From the NCBI GenBank assembly GCA_964016885.1, contig OZ024745.1:51974492-52038491 (forward strand): a DNA stretch of 64,000 nt. Direction: 5' to 3'. Under the pieces are notes generated by a model. The model did not search any database. It was not told where the DNA came from and saw only the letters and a list, made by a program, of their open reading frames with translations. The stretch comes from Eledone cirrhosa (lineage: Eukaryota; Mollusca; Cephalopoda; Octopoda; Eledonidae). The position numbers were made by a program, and so were the translations under genes. Shown here in pieces: positions 1-12,147 of this stretch (positions are counted from its first letter, which is position 1; each line of letters opens with the position of its first letter).

Positions 1-1350
1 TCTAGGGGAAGTCATATGCTGCAGATAATCTCCACATTGAGGTTTCAATAGCAGGTTGTTGTTCCGTTCCTGAATGCACCTAAGATAAAGTATATGTACT
101 AGAATCCATCTGCAAATAAGAAACTTCATGCGTCATGTAGTTCATGTATCGAACCCCTGAATGTTTTCAATTAGCTGTGTGGTTACATTTCCTTTGGCCG
201 TGATATGGTTGTCAAAAACTCTGTCGTGCAGTATGTTTGACCTTTTGCAGAGGATGTGGAAGGTGCCCATCAACGAAGACCTAAAAGCAATGTTGTTTAT
301 AGCCTGTAGAGATGCGGTCTTTATTTACGGTTCGAAGATGGGACAGTTTAATTCTATTCCCAGCGTAAGACAAAAAGGTACATGAACTAGAATACTACGC
401 CTGGAGACATCATCCAACAAACATGTCTCGCTATAGATTCCTGCCTGGCATCTCTCATGTAAAGTATCATCTTCTAACCATTGCCAGCCACGTCACTCAT
501 CACTTTGAACCGACTGGAAGTTTGCTCTGCTGAACCCCATGCGCAACACAACGAGATAGCTGGCCGTATATCATCTTGGAATCAATCCTCGAGGTGGACA
601 CAGGACACAAAGGTATGTGTCTGCGTGTTGCAATGGTCGACCGAGGACTCTGGAGTTCCAATATCTTTAATGCTACACCACCACGCCAGAAGGCAACGGC
701 GACTGAAGAGAAGATTGTATATAGTATGTAAGTATGTATCTATGTATGTATGTTATGTCAGCTCACCAGTTGGTGCTACTGGTAACATGTATCCCAGTAC
801 AAACCGTCTCATGGTCGGGTCGCTGGCGACTAAACTGGCAACCCCACCAAGGTTTCTTGGTGAGGAGGGTGACTTTGGACATCCTGCAGGACTAAAAACT
901 AAACCTGTCAAAGTGCAAAGAAGCTCTTAAGAGTTAATGGCCATCAAAAATCACCGGGAGAGATGACCCCTTAGCCTTTGTCAAGGCATAATTCTAGGAG
1001 AAGGAAAACTCTGATATAACACCTGCAACTCTGATGGTATCCAATGATGTTGATTTGCTCTTCTTTTTGGTAAATATCATCTTGGTTAAGAGAGTGGGAC
1101 TGGCTTTGTGCAGTGCCTTTGCTCACTATAAAAGCTTCACGGAACAGGCATTGCTTTATATCTGGAGATCTCTCTGCACTTATCGTCACATGGTACCATG
1201 GGCCCAGCACTATGTGTTAATAATTGTCACAAGTGTAGTGTTTGTACCAGAGTTTTCAAGTCGCTGGCTGGACTATAACGTCACACTCGTTCAGCGCATC
1301 GGTAGGGGTTCTCCTACATGGATATAAAGTAGTGGCCGTACTCTAAAACG
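1..1350. other. Unclassified region, no recognised gene
   Basis: Open frames exist at 161-385, 481-930 and 1034-1327 on the plus strand, but none contains a motif or composition that I recognise. The stretch at about 770-1000 is less AT-rich than its surroundings and has the look of a worn interspersed repeat. It ends in a short GTAT repeat near 1364-1385. I do not assign a function. Confidence 0.4.
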
Positions 1351-2890
1351 AGTTGGCAGCCACCATGTATGTATGTATGTATATATTTGTACGTGTGTGT
1401 ATAATTGTATATAGGAAAATTACTAACGAATATGGAATAATAATGATAAAAGAAGTGTTAATTATAATCATGTTATAGTTAATTTCCTAAATAGAGGATG
1501 GAAATCCACATTTCACATTCAATGAAACAGAAAACAAAAGTTTCAATATATATTTGCATAAAAATTCGCTAAATTAGTTGCTTTACTTCATGATAACAAT
1601 GCAGATTGTTTAGTATATTAATTTATGTTATAGTTAAATTGGTATATGAATAATTCTCAGATTAAATATTCCTCTGGGTTATATTAAAGAATAACCGAAA
1701 AGAATATTAATATGTTAAATATGAATGGGACATTAATTAAAACATATTTCACTCATTTTAAATATGAGTAAAAGCATTTACGTGAGATATAAAAGTTCAT
1801 AATATTATATTTTATTAATGTCGTGTGTTAGTAATGATTCAAACTAGGAAATATTCATTTATTCGATTAATACCATTAACAGAATACTTTGTGATTAAAA
1901 ACTAACGAAATTCGTTTCACATGTTGTTATTTTAATAGAAAAGTTAACAACGGTATTCATAAAATTAAATCTATTGGAAAAGTTTATTACTTCAAACTAA
2001 CTTCTAAACCAAATGGTGCAGATTCTCTCACCGCAAAACATTCATTCCTGTAAATAACGCATTATCCAAAGAAATGTACTTTTTGTTGATGGTATCCTTT
2101 CACGTCTAAACCATGCATAGAAACAATTGCTGTTCTTTCATGAATTTCTAGCAGAAATTATTCTCTACTGAAACAGCTGTTTCACGTATTGTTCAAGGGG
2201 AAATAAATCGATTGTTAGAAATTAAAAAATATAATTCTTTAGTCAAGGGCAAACATTGTAGAGGTGATGATTCAAGAAAAGGCAGTAACATTATCAAACA
2301 TGTTAATGAAAGAAAAGCGTTTCTGTTTGATCAGCGAGAGAGATATTCAAATAACAAAGCTTTGAATTTTAGATCAACTATTTTATTTAATGAAAGACAT
2401 CTGAACTCACACTACACAAGCTTCATTTCGTTCGCAGTGAAATTTATTTGTTTTTCAGACACCGCAATTATTCTGTACTGCAACGATTGATTTATATCTT
2501 AAAGTCTAAACAAACTTATGCGTAAGAATATGCATCAAATAAAATATTTCCACTGTGGCTTTTTTAGTTTCAATTCACATATTTGAATAACAAACTTAAA
2601 ATTTGAAAGCTGATTATGCAGTTTCTCTAAAAATGTAGGACACTACTTGATGTTTAAAGAATTATTAGGATGGCCTTCCAACGGTTACGACATTGAACAT
2701 TGAGTTGCTTGAATAACTACAACGCCAAGACTTAAATTAATACGGAAAGGTTGTGAATATACTACTGACACGCTACCTTACATAATTAGTATTATACAAA
2801 CACTTTATATGTAATATAGCATACATAAATTGTAATTTTACATCATAAAGCCAGGCATGTCATACATTATGTCAAACTAAATGTCCATAT
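1351..2890. other. AT-rich intergenic stretch
   Basis: Strongly AT-rich sequence with no microsatellite over 30 bp. The open frame at 2212-2490 (92 codons, first codon TTG) has no recognisable domain, and I regard it as chance. I see nothing else. Confidence 0.5.
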
Positions 2891-2895
2891 TAAAG

Positions 2896-3190
2896 GTTTG
2901 AGTATAAGTCCCGGAACCGGTTCTGTATTCTGTTCTTGCTCAAGACACTTTATGAAACGTTCCTCCAGTTTCCTCAGCTATAGAAATGCATTGCGACGTC
3001 GATGGTGCCCAGCTGTGTCTGCCCTGGCCTTTCCCTTGGAGAACATATGTGACGTGGAGAGGGAACCTATATGTTAGGGTGACTGATGGCCTTCAATGAA
3101 CAACCTTATGCGGACATTTGTGCCGAGGAGGGTAGATGCAAATCCCATAATCACTCATGACCGAAATGAGTCTTTACCCGTTACGCAATT
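2896..3190 (+). mobile_element. Worn tRNA-derived SINE, second family
   Basis: A B-box-like stretch is followed by GCTCAAGACACTTTAT and a long tail. The tail includes TTTCCCTTGGAGAACAT, a GTGGAGAGGGAA block and ATGACCGAAATGAGTCTTTA. The GCAAGACACTTTAT segment is shared with the better-preserved tRNA-like head at 6911-7040, so both appear to belong to one SINE family with a long conserved tail. No target-site duplication is visible. It is followed by a short (TA)n at 3192-3204. Confidence 0.55.
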
Positions 3191-3348
3191 TATATATATA
3201 TATATGAAATGACAGTAAATAATAACATTGAAATATTGAATGTCTGCATAACTAATACTTTGTAGATAGCAGCTGTTTTCAGGTTATGTAACTGTTATAG
3301 AAACACGTGTCAATAAATTCCTTTCAACTAAACTGTATCCATTCAAAT

Positions 3349-3352
<4 letters not shown>

Positions 3353-3430
<78 letters not shown>
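3353..3430. repeat. (TA)n microsatellite
   Basis: An uninterrupted run of alternating T and A that directly abuts the first unit of the 556-bp tandem array. Many (TA)n arrays in this window lie at the edge of an interspersed repeat. Confidence 0.95.
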
Positions 3431-3435
<5 letters not shown>

Positions 3436-5127
3436 AATATATCTACTAACATAAGCGCACAGATGTACGCCAATGCCAGCAAATACACAGGTTATGTCAT
3501 AGTACCTAGGTGGTTCGATGCAGGAGAATGCAGAACAATAATATAAAAGACGTAAAATAAGAAACTTTTTTTAAAAAATTTTTTAAAAAATTAACTTACT
3601 TACTTAAATTTTCACTCCAACTAATTAGTTTCTGCAATGGGATAAAGACAGTTACGTAATGAACCGTTGAGAATTTCATTGCGTCATCAGGGAGGTCATT
3701 CTCAGCCGAGTCTCCAGGCGATGCGCGGACACTGGCGACTCATATAAAAATAATAATAATTCGGTAAATGGAATAGCTATCGAGGACTGGATTCCAGCTA
3801 CTGAAAATTCTCACTGCCACTGATCATATGGCCGATTCTAAAGAATCAATCACGTGACACAGAGGCTAGTCAGTAGGAATGGGGTGGTAAGATGACAAGC
3901 GCCTACTAACACCACCCCAAAAAATTTTTAGAAGTGGTTTTGGCAGGTTTGCTCCACAAATCAGTGATTTGGAGATAAATATAGATAATTTAATATATCT
4001 ACTAACATAAGCGCACAGATGTACGCCAATGCCAGCAAATACACAGGTTATGTCATAGTATCTAGGTGGTTTGATGCAGGAGAATGCAGAACAATAATAT
4101 AAAAGACGTAAAATAAGAAACTTTTTTTAAAAATTTTTTTTAAAAATTAACTTACTTACTTAAATTTTCACTCCAACTAATTAGTTTCTGCAATGGTATA
4201 AAGACAGTTACGTAATGAACCGTTGAGAATTTCATTGCGTCATCAGGGAGGTCATTCTCAGCCGAGTGTCCAGGCGATGCGCGGACACTGGCGACTCATA
4301 TAAAAATAATAATAATTCGGTAAATGGAATAGCTATCGAGGACTGGATTCCAGCTACTGAAAATTCTCACTGCCACTGATCATATGGCCGATTCTAAAGA
4401 ATCAATCACGTGACACAGAGGCTAGTCAGTAGGAATGGGGTGGTAAGATGACAAGCGCCTACTAACACCACCAAAAAAAATTTTTAGAAGTGGTTTTGGC
4501 AGGTTTGCTCCACAAATCAGTGATTTGGAGATAAATATAGATAATTTAATATATCTACTAACATAAGCGCACAGATGTACGCCAATGCCAGCAAATACAC
4601 AGGTTATGTCATAGTACCTAGGTGGTTTGATGCAGGAGAATGCAGAACAATAATATAAAAGACGTAAAATAAGAAAATTTTTTTTAAAAATTAAAAAAAA
4701 AAATTAACTTACTTAAATTTTCACTCCAACTAATTAGTTTCTGTAATGGGATAAAGACAGTTACGTAATGAACCGTTGAGAATTTCATGCGTCATCAGGG
4801 AGGTCATTCTCAGCCGAGTCTCCAGGCGATGCGCGGACACTGGCGACTCATATAAAAATAATAATAATTCGGTAAATGGAACAGCTATCGAGGACTGGAT
4901 TCCAGCTACTGAAAATTCTCACTGCCACTGATCATATGGCCGATTCTAAAGAATCAATCACGTGACACAGAGGCTAGTCAGTAGGAATGGGGTGGTAAGA
5001 TGATAAGCGCCTACTAACACCCCCAAAACAAATTTTTAGATGTGGTTTTGGCAGGTTTGCTCGACAAATCAGTGATTTGGAGATAAATATAGATAATTTA
5101 ATATATCTACTAACATAAGCGCACAGA
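3431..5127 (+). repeat. 556-bp tandem repeat array, three units plus a stub
   Basis: Units begin with AATTTAATATATCTACTAAC at 3431, 3987, 4543 and 5095, giving periods of 556, 556 and 552 bp. Differences between units are few: base changes, and length variation in the A/T run after AAGACGTAAAATAAG. The fourth unit stops after about 33 bp. Each unit carries two adjacent copies of ACTT, a CGCGGACACTGGCGACTC block and, on the minus strand, CTGATGACGCAATGAAA. That last string resembles the conserved core of hammerhead ribozymes found in Penelope-like element ends, but stem II is not convincing. No long open frame is present. Interpretation as tandem PLE terminal sequence is inference. Confidence 0.9.
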
Positions 5128-5275
5128 TGACGCAATGAAATTCTCAACGGTTCATTACGTAACTGTCTTTATCCCATTGCAGAAACTAATTTGTTGGAGT
5201 GAAAATTTAAGTAAGTAAGTTAATTTTTTTTTAAAAATTTTTTTAAAAATTTTCTTATATTACGTCTTTTATATA
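5128..5275 (-). repeat. Inverted partial copy of the 556-bp unit
   Basis: From GATGACGCAATGAAATTC onward the sequence is the reverse complement of the middle of the 556-bp unit, running back to AAGACGTAAAATAAG. The switch in orientation is abrupt at about 5127, where the fourth unit's ACAGATG joins the inverted GATGACGC. The array can therefore fold back on itself. Confidence 0.85.
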
Positions 5276-5280
5276 TATAT

Positions 5281-6856
<1,576 letters not shown>

Positions 6857-6860
6857 CATA

Positions 6861-6910
<50 letters not shown>

Positions 6911-6911
<1 letters not shown>

Positions 6912-7040
6912 AAAGCGTGTGGCTGAGTGGTTAGAGAATTGGATTCACAATCTTGAGATTGTGAGTTCGATTCCTGGACCGGGCGATGCGTTATGTCCTT
7001 GAGCAAGACACTTTATTTCACGTTGCTCCGTCTAGCTGGA
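6911..7040 (+). mobile_element. tRNA-derived SINE with intact A and B boxes
   Basis: The sequence shows an A box, TGGCTGAGTGG (6920-6930), a stem region TCACAATCTTGAGATTGTGA and a B box, GGTTCGATTC-like (about 6964-6974), spaced as in a tRNA. They are followed by GCAAGACACTTTATTTCACG, which belongs to a known cephalopod SINE tail. This is a SINE head, not a tRNA gene: there is no acceptor-stem pairing, and the tail continues past the tRNA part. A (TA)n array lies directly upstream. Confidence 0.65.
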
Positions 7041-7419
7041 GTTGCGACGATAGATTGTATTAGCAACTGGAAAGACCGACGAAAACATTGTTTCCTCGGT
7101 CCGATTTGACGAAAGTCGATCGATCCTTTTTTTTATTTTTATAATATAAATCTTAGGTTGTCTGTCTGTCTCTCTGTCTACTAATACATTCGGCACACAT
7201 CTCCTCTTAAACCGTACGTTCAAATTTCGGTGAAATTGCTACACTCATATATGAAGATCCGGGGTGACATCGGTCAAAAAATTGTTCAAATCGACCCACG
7301 CCAAGTGCAAAAATCGAATTTGTAATGTATTGATTTTTCAGTTCAAATAAATAGAGATGAGAGACGAGTTATTTCACTTTTATTGCGTCATTTGTTTATC
7401 TATTTATGTTACCTATAAA

Positions 7420-7565
7420 CGACGCGGTGGACCGAGAAGAACAATTTCATGCAAAGACAAGACCAACTTTATGGTGTAAATAGAGTCGTTACACTAATAT
7501 TCTATTTAAAATAACCGAATGATTTCCAGCCCCGAAGTTTAAGAATGATGTAAATAAAAATGTAA
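7420..7565 (-). mobile_element. Fragment of Penelope-type 3' region
   Basis: GAACAATTTCATGCAAAGACAA... through ...GTTTAAGAATGATGTAAATAAA matches, with divergence, the minus-strand segment at 39640-39765 and the reverse complement of 60250-60330, which is the 3' untranslated part of PLE copy 1. It is an isolated piece with no coding content. Confidence 0.6.
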
Positions 7566-7589
7566 ACGAAAATGACAGGTTATTAACAT

Positions 7590-7705
7590 AGTTGTTTCTA
7601 CTTTTGGAACAAGGCCAGCAATTACCCAGTACATTACTTGTACTTTATTTTATCGACCCCGTAAGGATGAAAGGCAAAGTTAACCTCGGCGGGATTTTAA
7701 CTTTG
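7590..7705 (-). mobile_element. 5'-truncated cephalopod SINE
   Basis: On the minus strand this carries the SINE body GTTAACTTTGCCTTTCATCC, then GGGGTCGATAAAATAAAGTA and GGCCTTGTTCC, ending in GTAGAAACAA. The tRNA-like head is missing upstream of the GGCGGGATTT position. This is the same family as the copies at 11.7, 18.0, 34.7, 38.0-38.4 and 56.2 kb. Confidence 0.8.
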
Positions 7706-7739
7706 CCATAACGTAGTAAAAGTAAATAGTGAAGATGTA

Positions 7740-8282
7740 GGCCAGTACATACGTATGCGCCGACGAGCATACACATACATATACAAACGCACACACAAAT
7801 ACATACATACGCACACACACACAGATACGCGCGAGCGCGCGCGCGTGTGTGTAGAACTTATGCATTTCTACAGTATTTTCACCAAACTTAAGACATATGT
7901 TACTTATGTACTCCCGATGGTCATGAGCACTTTCATTTTTCCAGATATTGATTATAGGGCCTCCCAGCAGATAACCCCCTTTAACTACTTCCTTGGAGTC
8001 GACTGAAGCACTGCAGTGCAATGCAAAAAAACGTTATAACTTCTGGTGTTCGCAACCGATTTTCACAAAATTTGACACATGGGCTACGTTTGTTATACAG
8101 ATGAATGTGAACTCTCACAATTGGCACATATTGAGTAGGGGACACCTGGGGGTAGAAACCCCTTTTGGAAAAAGCCGATGATTTTGTAAAAGTATAGTTT
8201 TCGAAGTAGCACTGAACTATTTACATACATAGTATACATAACTGCTATTTAATAACCGAGCAACGCCGGGTACCTCTGCTAG
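7740..8282 (+). mobile_element. Helitron-like non-autonomous segment, 3' end
   Basis: The segment ends with CCGAGCAACGCCGGGTACC then TCTGCTAG followed by T, which fits a Helitron 3' end: a short GC-rich stem a few bases before CTRR, inserted before T. The body (7880-8200) carries sentences repeated in cephalopod DNA, such as TTCACCAAACTTAAGACATA and TTCACAAAATTTGACACATG, spaced as two related halves. There is a CA/GC-rich microsatellite at 7780-7850. The 5' end is uncertain, and no helicase or replication protein is encoded. A related end on the other strand lies near 48810. Confidence 0.4.
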
Positions 8283-8320
8283 TATATATATACATATAAA
8301 TGTGTGTATATATATACATA

Positions 8321-9024
8321 TGTGCATATATATATATGTGTGCATGTATGTATATATATACATACTACTGTACGTCTTTATACATATATGTATGTACGTA
8401 TACATACATATTTACATTTAAATAAGTGCCGTACTAAGACTGAGAATTGAAATTTCGTTTCATTCTCTTCAATTTATCGTTTTCGGTGTGCCCGGCCGAC
8501 TGAACTCACTTGATATGCAAATTAGGCTGCTCAGCCGTTAATATGCATAAGGAAAGTATATACTTTCAGACGTTCAACCATTTAGCAGGTAAGTATACGA
8601 TGCTGACGATAGCTAATAAGCTTGAAACTAGTACATCGTTCCTGTGTCAGTGACGTGGTTGCCTGAACACTGTACGGCGTAATTCGGGTTGTTTGTTTGT
8701 TTACAAACAAACAAACCGAGCATTATAATAAATGTTCGGTAAACCGATACGTGCATATATATATATATGTGTGCATGTATGTATATATATACATACTAGT
8801 GTACGTTTGTATACATATATTTATGTACGTATACATACATACTTACATTTAAGTAAGTGCGGTACTAAGAGTGAGAAATGAAATTTCGTTTCATGTGTGC
8901 ATGTGTGTATATATATACATACTACTGTACGTCTGTATACATATATCTATGTACGTATACATACTTACATTTAAGTAAGTGCCGTACTAAGAGTGGGAAA
9001 TGAAATTTCGTTTCATTCTATTCC

Positions 9025-9025
<1 letters not shown>
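8321..9025 (+). repeat. Three copies of a 140-150-bp repeat
   Basis: Copies at about 8321-8470, 8752-8894 and 8895-9025 share GTGTGCATGTATGTATATATATACATACTA..., then ACATTTAAGTAAGTGCGGTACTAAGA and GAAATTTCGTTTCAT. Copies 2 and 3 are adjacent; copies 1 and 2 are separated by about 280 bp of unrelated sequence with a near-palindrome GTTTGTTTGT/ACAAACAAAC at 8691-8712. A (TA)n array of about 75 bp follows (9028-9102). Confidence 0.8.
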
Positions 9026-9102
<77 letters not shown>

Positions 9103-9106
<4 letters not shown>

Positions 9107-9699
9107 TATATACGGATATGCTGCTACTAACTGGGAATTATATCACCATTATTCCAGTTATACCTCCGTAGTTTAAGGAAAGTAGTATGTATATTAACTA
9201 TGTTTGATGTTGTATTTAGTTAGTATTTTTGCATATCTTTGATTAAATATGATAATAAATTCATATCCGTTTCGAATACATTGGATTGTTTGTGCATGTA
9301 TATCACATGCATATTCCTACTTTCAGCTCATTAATATTTATATGTCTCTTATCCTATTCATCATTCAATCATCGTAATACGTTGTCATAACTAATTAGTC
9401 AAATCATATGTTCTATATTTCTGTAAGAAAAGTAGAGAAAAAAACACGTAGCTACTTTATGTATATCATATATGTCGCTATATGTTTATTGGTATATGTC
9501 CTAGTATTTAACGTGTTGAATGTACTATCACCACGTCTTGATTTCGATTCCTCGACCAGGTTGTGTGTTGATGTCTTGAGGAAAACGCTTCATGTAAGTT
9601 GTCACTAGTATACGCCGTCTAATCGCTATAATGCGAGCCCGGAATAACCTATAGATGATTGTCTTTGCAAACTGTTGCTTAACTGATGTGCTATTCCGA
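9103..9699. other. AT-rich stretch with a possible SINE scrap
   Basis: No gene recognised. At 9536-9600, CGATTCCTCGACCAGG followed by GATGTCTTGAGGAAAACGCTT resembles the B box and tail start of the second SINE family, but it is short and worn. Confidence 0.3.
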
Positions 9700-10260
9700 T
9701 ACATATAGTTTTTATGTGCCAGGTACGATGTTTAAGGCTTCAAATAAACGCGCCTCTATCCCTGTACCATCTACACCGATCATGCTCATTCCAAATTTCT
9801 GTTCTGAATAGGCGACCATCTGTTGCTGTAGACACCCTAAACCATTCCTATTTACTACCCAAATGAAAACATTCATTAACAAGCTATCTAGAAGACTATG
9901 CGATTGGTTCAATTTATCACTGGCGCATTCGGGTAATCTAAGTGATATCTGTCACACAGTTGCAGTCGTCTGATCACCTTCTTGAGGATTTTCCACTACT
10001 ACAGCTACACTTACACATTTACAGTTTGCATCTAAGATGCCGTTTCACTCCGACGCTAACGGTGAAGGGCAATATTTGCCAAGACATGCCTTCAGACAAC
10101 TCCATAATTATGACTGTTCTTGCCGAGACTAACATAGACTGCCACTAGACTACAAAATCCACCTTCACTATTCATCATAACCAGGACCACCAACTTACAG
10201 TCCGGATCCAGGATGATAGTCCGTACCTCGAGATCCAGAAATTTCCTCCTTGCTAGATTG
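9700..10260 (-). pseudogene. Decayed Tx1-like LINE endonuclease fragment
   Basis: Several blocks match the minus-strand endonuclease part of the better Tx1-like LINE at 14.9-15.3 kb, in the same order. The string ...TATGCGATT...GGCGCATTCGGGTAATCTAA...ATCTGTCACACAGTT at 9895-9960 corresponds to 14955-15025. ACCACCAACTTACAGTCCGG...GATCCAGGA at about 10185-10240 corresponds to 15250-15310. Frames are destroyed by many stops and small indels. The copy is far older than the one at 11.9-17.6 kb. Confidence 0.55.
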
Positions 10261-10347
10261 AGTTTTTATGTGAGACTATATTAGTTTTGTGTTATATATT
10301 TTTGCTTTGTATTCTGGGGTTTCCCCTCATCTTCACTGCAAAATATT

Positions 10348-10710
10348 TCACTGACATGGGTTATAACGTATCTGTGTGTATGTGTTTATGTGAGTGCCTA
10401 TATGTGTATGTGTGTGAGTGCCTATATGTGTATGTGTGTTTAGAGAGAACGGAGAGAGTGGAGAGACATTTGTTATGAGGCCAACTAGATGTTCTTGACC
10501 CGTCAACCGAATTATGCCTGTGACCTTATCCATATTTTCTGGTTTGATGAGGAACAACACCTCCACTCTGATATGAGGCAAGTTTTTCCGCCAGGTTCTT
10601 TTCACCTTAAGGAAGTATTTCGCATCATTCCGGAAAAACACAGTCCATGATGCAACAGATATCCACTCTGTTTGGATTCCTGAAATACTGATCTTCACAG
10701 TCCTTCTCAA
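10348..10710 (-). CDS. Unidentified 120-codon open frame
   Basis: A minus-strand frame of 120 codons. Its last third is a translated GT microsatellite (10372-10445), so only about 80 residues at the N-terminal end could be meaningful. These are basic and mixed in composition, with no motif I recognise. It lies upstream, in minus-strand sense, of the decayed endonuclease at 9700-10260, where a Tx1-like ORF1 would sit. That is a positional hint, not evidence of homology. It may be chance. Confidence 0.2.
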   Translation of the reverse strand: MRRTVKISISGIQTEWISVASWTVFFRNDAKYFLKVKRTWRKNLPHIRVEVLFLIKPENMDKVTGIIRLTGQEHLVGLITNVSPLSPFSLNTHTHIGTHTHTHIGTHINTYTQIRYNPCQ

Positions 10711-11667
10711 AAATACGCTGGGCAGAAAATATATTGTTCACACTGACGTTGAACCACATTGTTTTAAGGCCTAGGCCTTACCTCAGAAGAACACTAAAAT
10801 GGTTTCAAATTGTATGGCGCCAGCATTGAGCTGGTTATAAGGCGATATGTCTCTCAGGGCTCTTACTATTCAGCTGAGGATGCTACAACAGGTTGTCACT
10901 TATTTGGCCAAAGGCATCGTCAGTTCAAAGTATTTTTGGCAGTTGCTGTTAATACAGCAGGCGGGACAGTTACATATGTCGATGCCAATCAAGTGTTTAT
11001 ATTTATAAATTCTATATTTTAAAAAATAGCGTGTGTTTTGCAAACGTTATTGTAAACGTTTTACTTATGTTGTTATTCATGTTGAGTTAGGTTGTTCATA
11101 TTTTTTTTTATTGTTGTTCCTGTTGTTCTTAATACTTTTTGTGTGCCATTTTTGACTGTGATTCTGTTATATAATTGGTACAATGGCAGTGGGGATGTTG
11201 TTGGTGATGATATAGTTGGTGATGATGTTGTTCGTGATGTTGTTGCTGGTGGTTGTTAGTGACGGGAAGGTTGTTGTTTTTTTCCGTTGTATGTTTTGCA
11301 GTTTTTGTGAATATGCAGACGGTTTCAGAGATTTTAAAAACAGAAAGTTAGCTTCATAATTTTAGTATACGGGGCTGTTGTTGTTGCAGTTTCTTTTTAT
11401 GTGTGGGATATGCATGGTGTGGATAGCCGGCTCATGATTTCAGCGGTAGAATGTCTCTCATCCACTATGTCTATTTCTAAAGAAGAGAGGAGCGTATTTG
11501 TGAAAAGAAACACAAAATTGCACTCAATGACTCCAAATTAAAGACAACTAACCAGTTACAAAACAATATACAATGTTCAGATGAATCTGTTTGAAAAACA
11601 TGGAAGCAAACAAGAGACACAACAACAAGAACAATAAGGAGAATAATGATAACACTAAGATGAAAAA
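10711..11667. other. No recognised gene; GTT/GAT-rich low-complexity tract
   Basis: 11090-11290 is rich in GTT and GAT triplets (Val/Leu or Asn/Thr codons depending on strand). It recalls the GTT-rich tracts inside the Tx1-like LINE at 15.6-15.8 and 16.85-17.1 kb. The plus frame at 10810-11022 (70 codons) has no recognisable domain. Confidence 0.35.
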
Positions 11668-11862
11668 AATAGTAGTTTCTACACTTGCCACAAGGACAGG
11701 AATTACCCCCCGTGCATTGCTGGTGCTTCATTTTATCGACCCCGTAAGAATGAAAGGCAAAGGTAACCTAGTTTGCATTTGAACTCAGAACGTAAATGGC
11801 CATAGCTCTATGTTGCGAAGCATGGTGTCTGAAGCACCACCAATACTGCCAATCCACAGCCC
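11668..11862 (-). mobile_element. Cephalopod tRNA-derived SINE, minus strand
   Basis: Read on the minus strand, it begins with a tRNA-like head, GATTGGCAGTATTGGTGG. It continues through a worn B box (GAGTTCAAAT), CTTTGCCTTTCATTC, TTACGGGGTCGATAAAA and a GTAGAAAC end. It is about 10% diverged from the copies at 38 and 56 kb. Its head abuts the (TAA)n array at 11865-11904, so it shares that array with the Tx1-like LINE on the other side. Confidence 0.8.

Positions 11863-11864
<2 letters not shown>

Positions 11865-11904
<40 letters not shown>
11865..11904. repeat. (TAA)n array 1
   Basis: About 13 uninterrupted TAA units. It abuts the 3' end of the minus-strand Tx1-like LINE, whose last unique bases read AATAAAGAAAAC in its own sense, followed directly by ATT repeats. 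Confidence 0.95.
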
Positions 11905-11905
<1 letters not shown>

Positions 11906-12147
11906 TTTTCTTTATTAACCACAAGGGTTTACATGAAGTAGACATTAAGGACAGTACAGGACAATAAAGGACGGTACAAATGGACATTTCTGCGTGTAAA
12001 AAAAATAGAGGATGTAATAAAAAGAATAACAATGAAAAACTCCCCAATAGGGGGGAGACTTCCGAGGGACATTTGTGGAGAAATCCCATTAAAAGGCCAC
12101 AGTGGCCCTGACAACCAGGGCAACTGCTCTCTCCCTGTTTTCCACCT

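Noticed and set aside
3431..5127. A CRISPR-like array, because of regular long repeats
   Set aside because: The repeats are contiguous 556-bp units with no spacers, in a eukaryotic genome.
6911..6990. A tRNA gene, because of clear A and B boxes
   Set aside because: The 5' and 3' ends do not form an acceptor stem and the sequence continues into a known SINE tail, so it is a SINE head.
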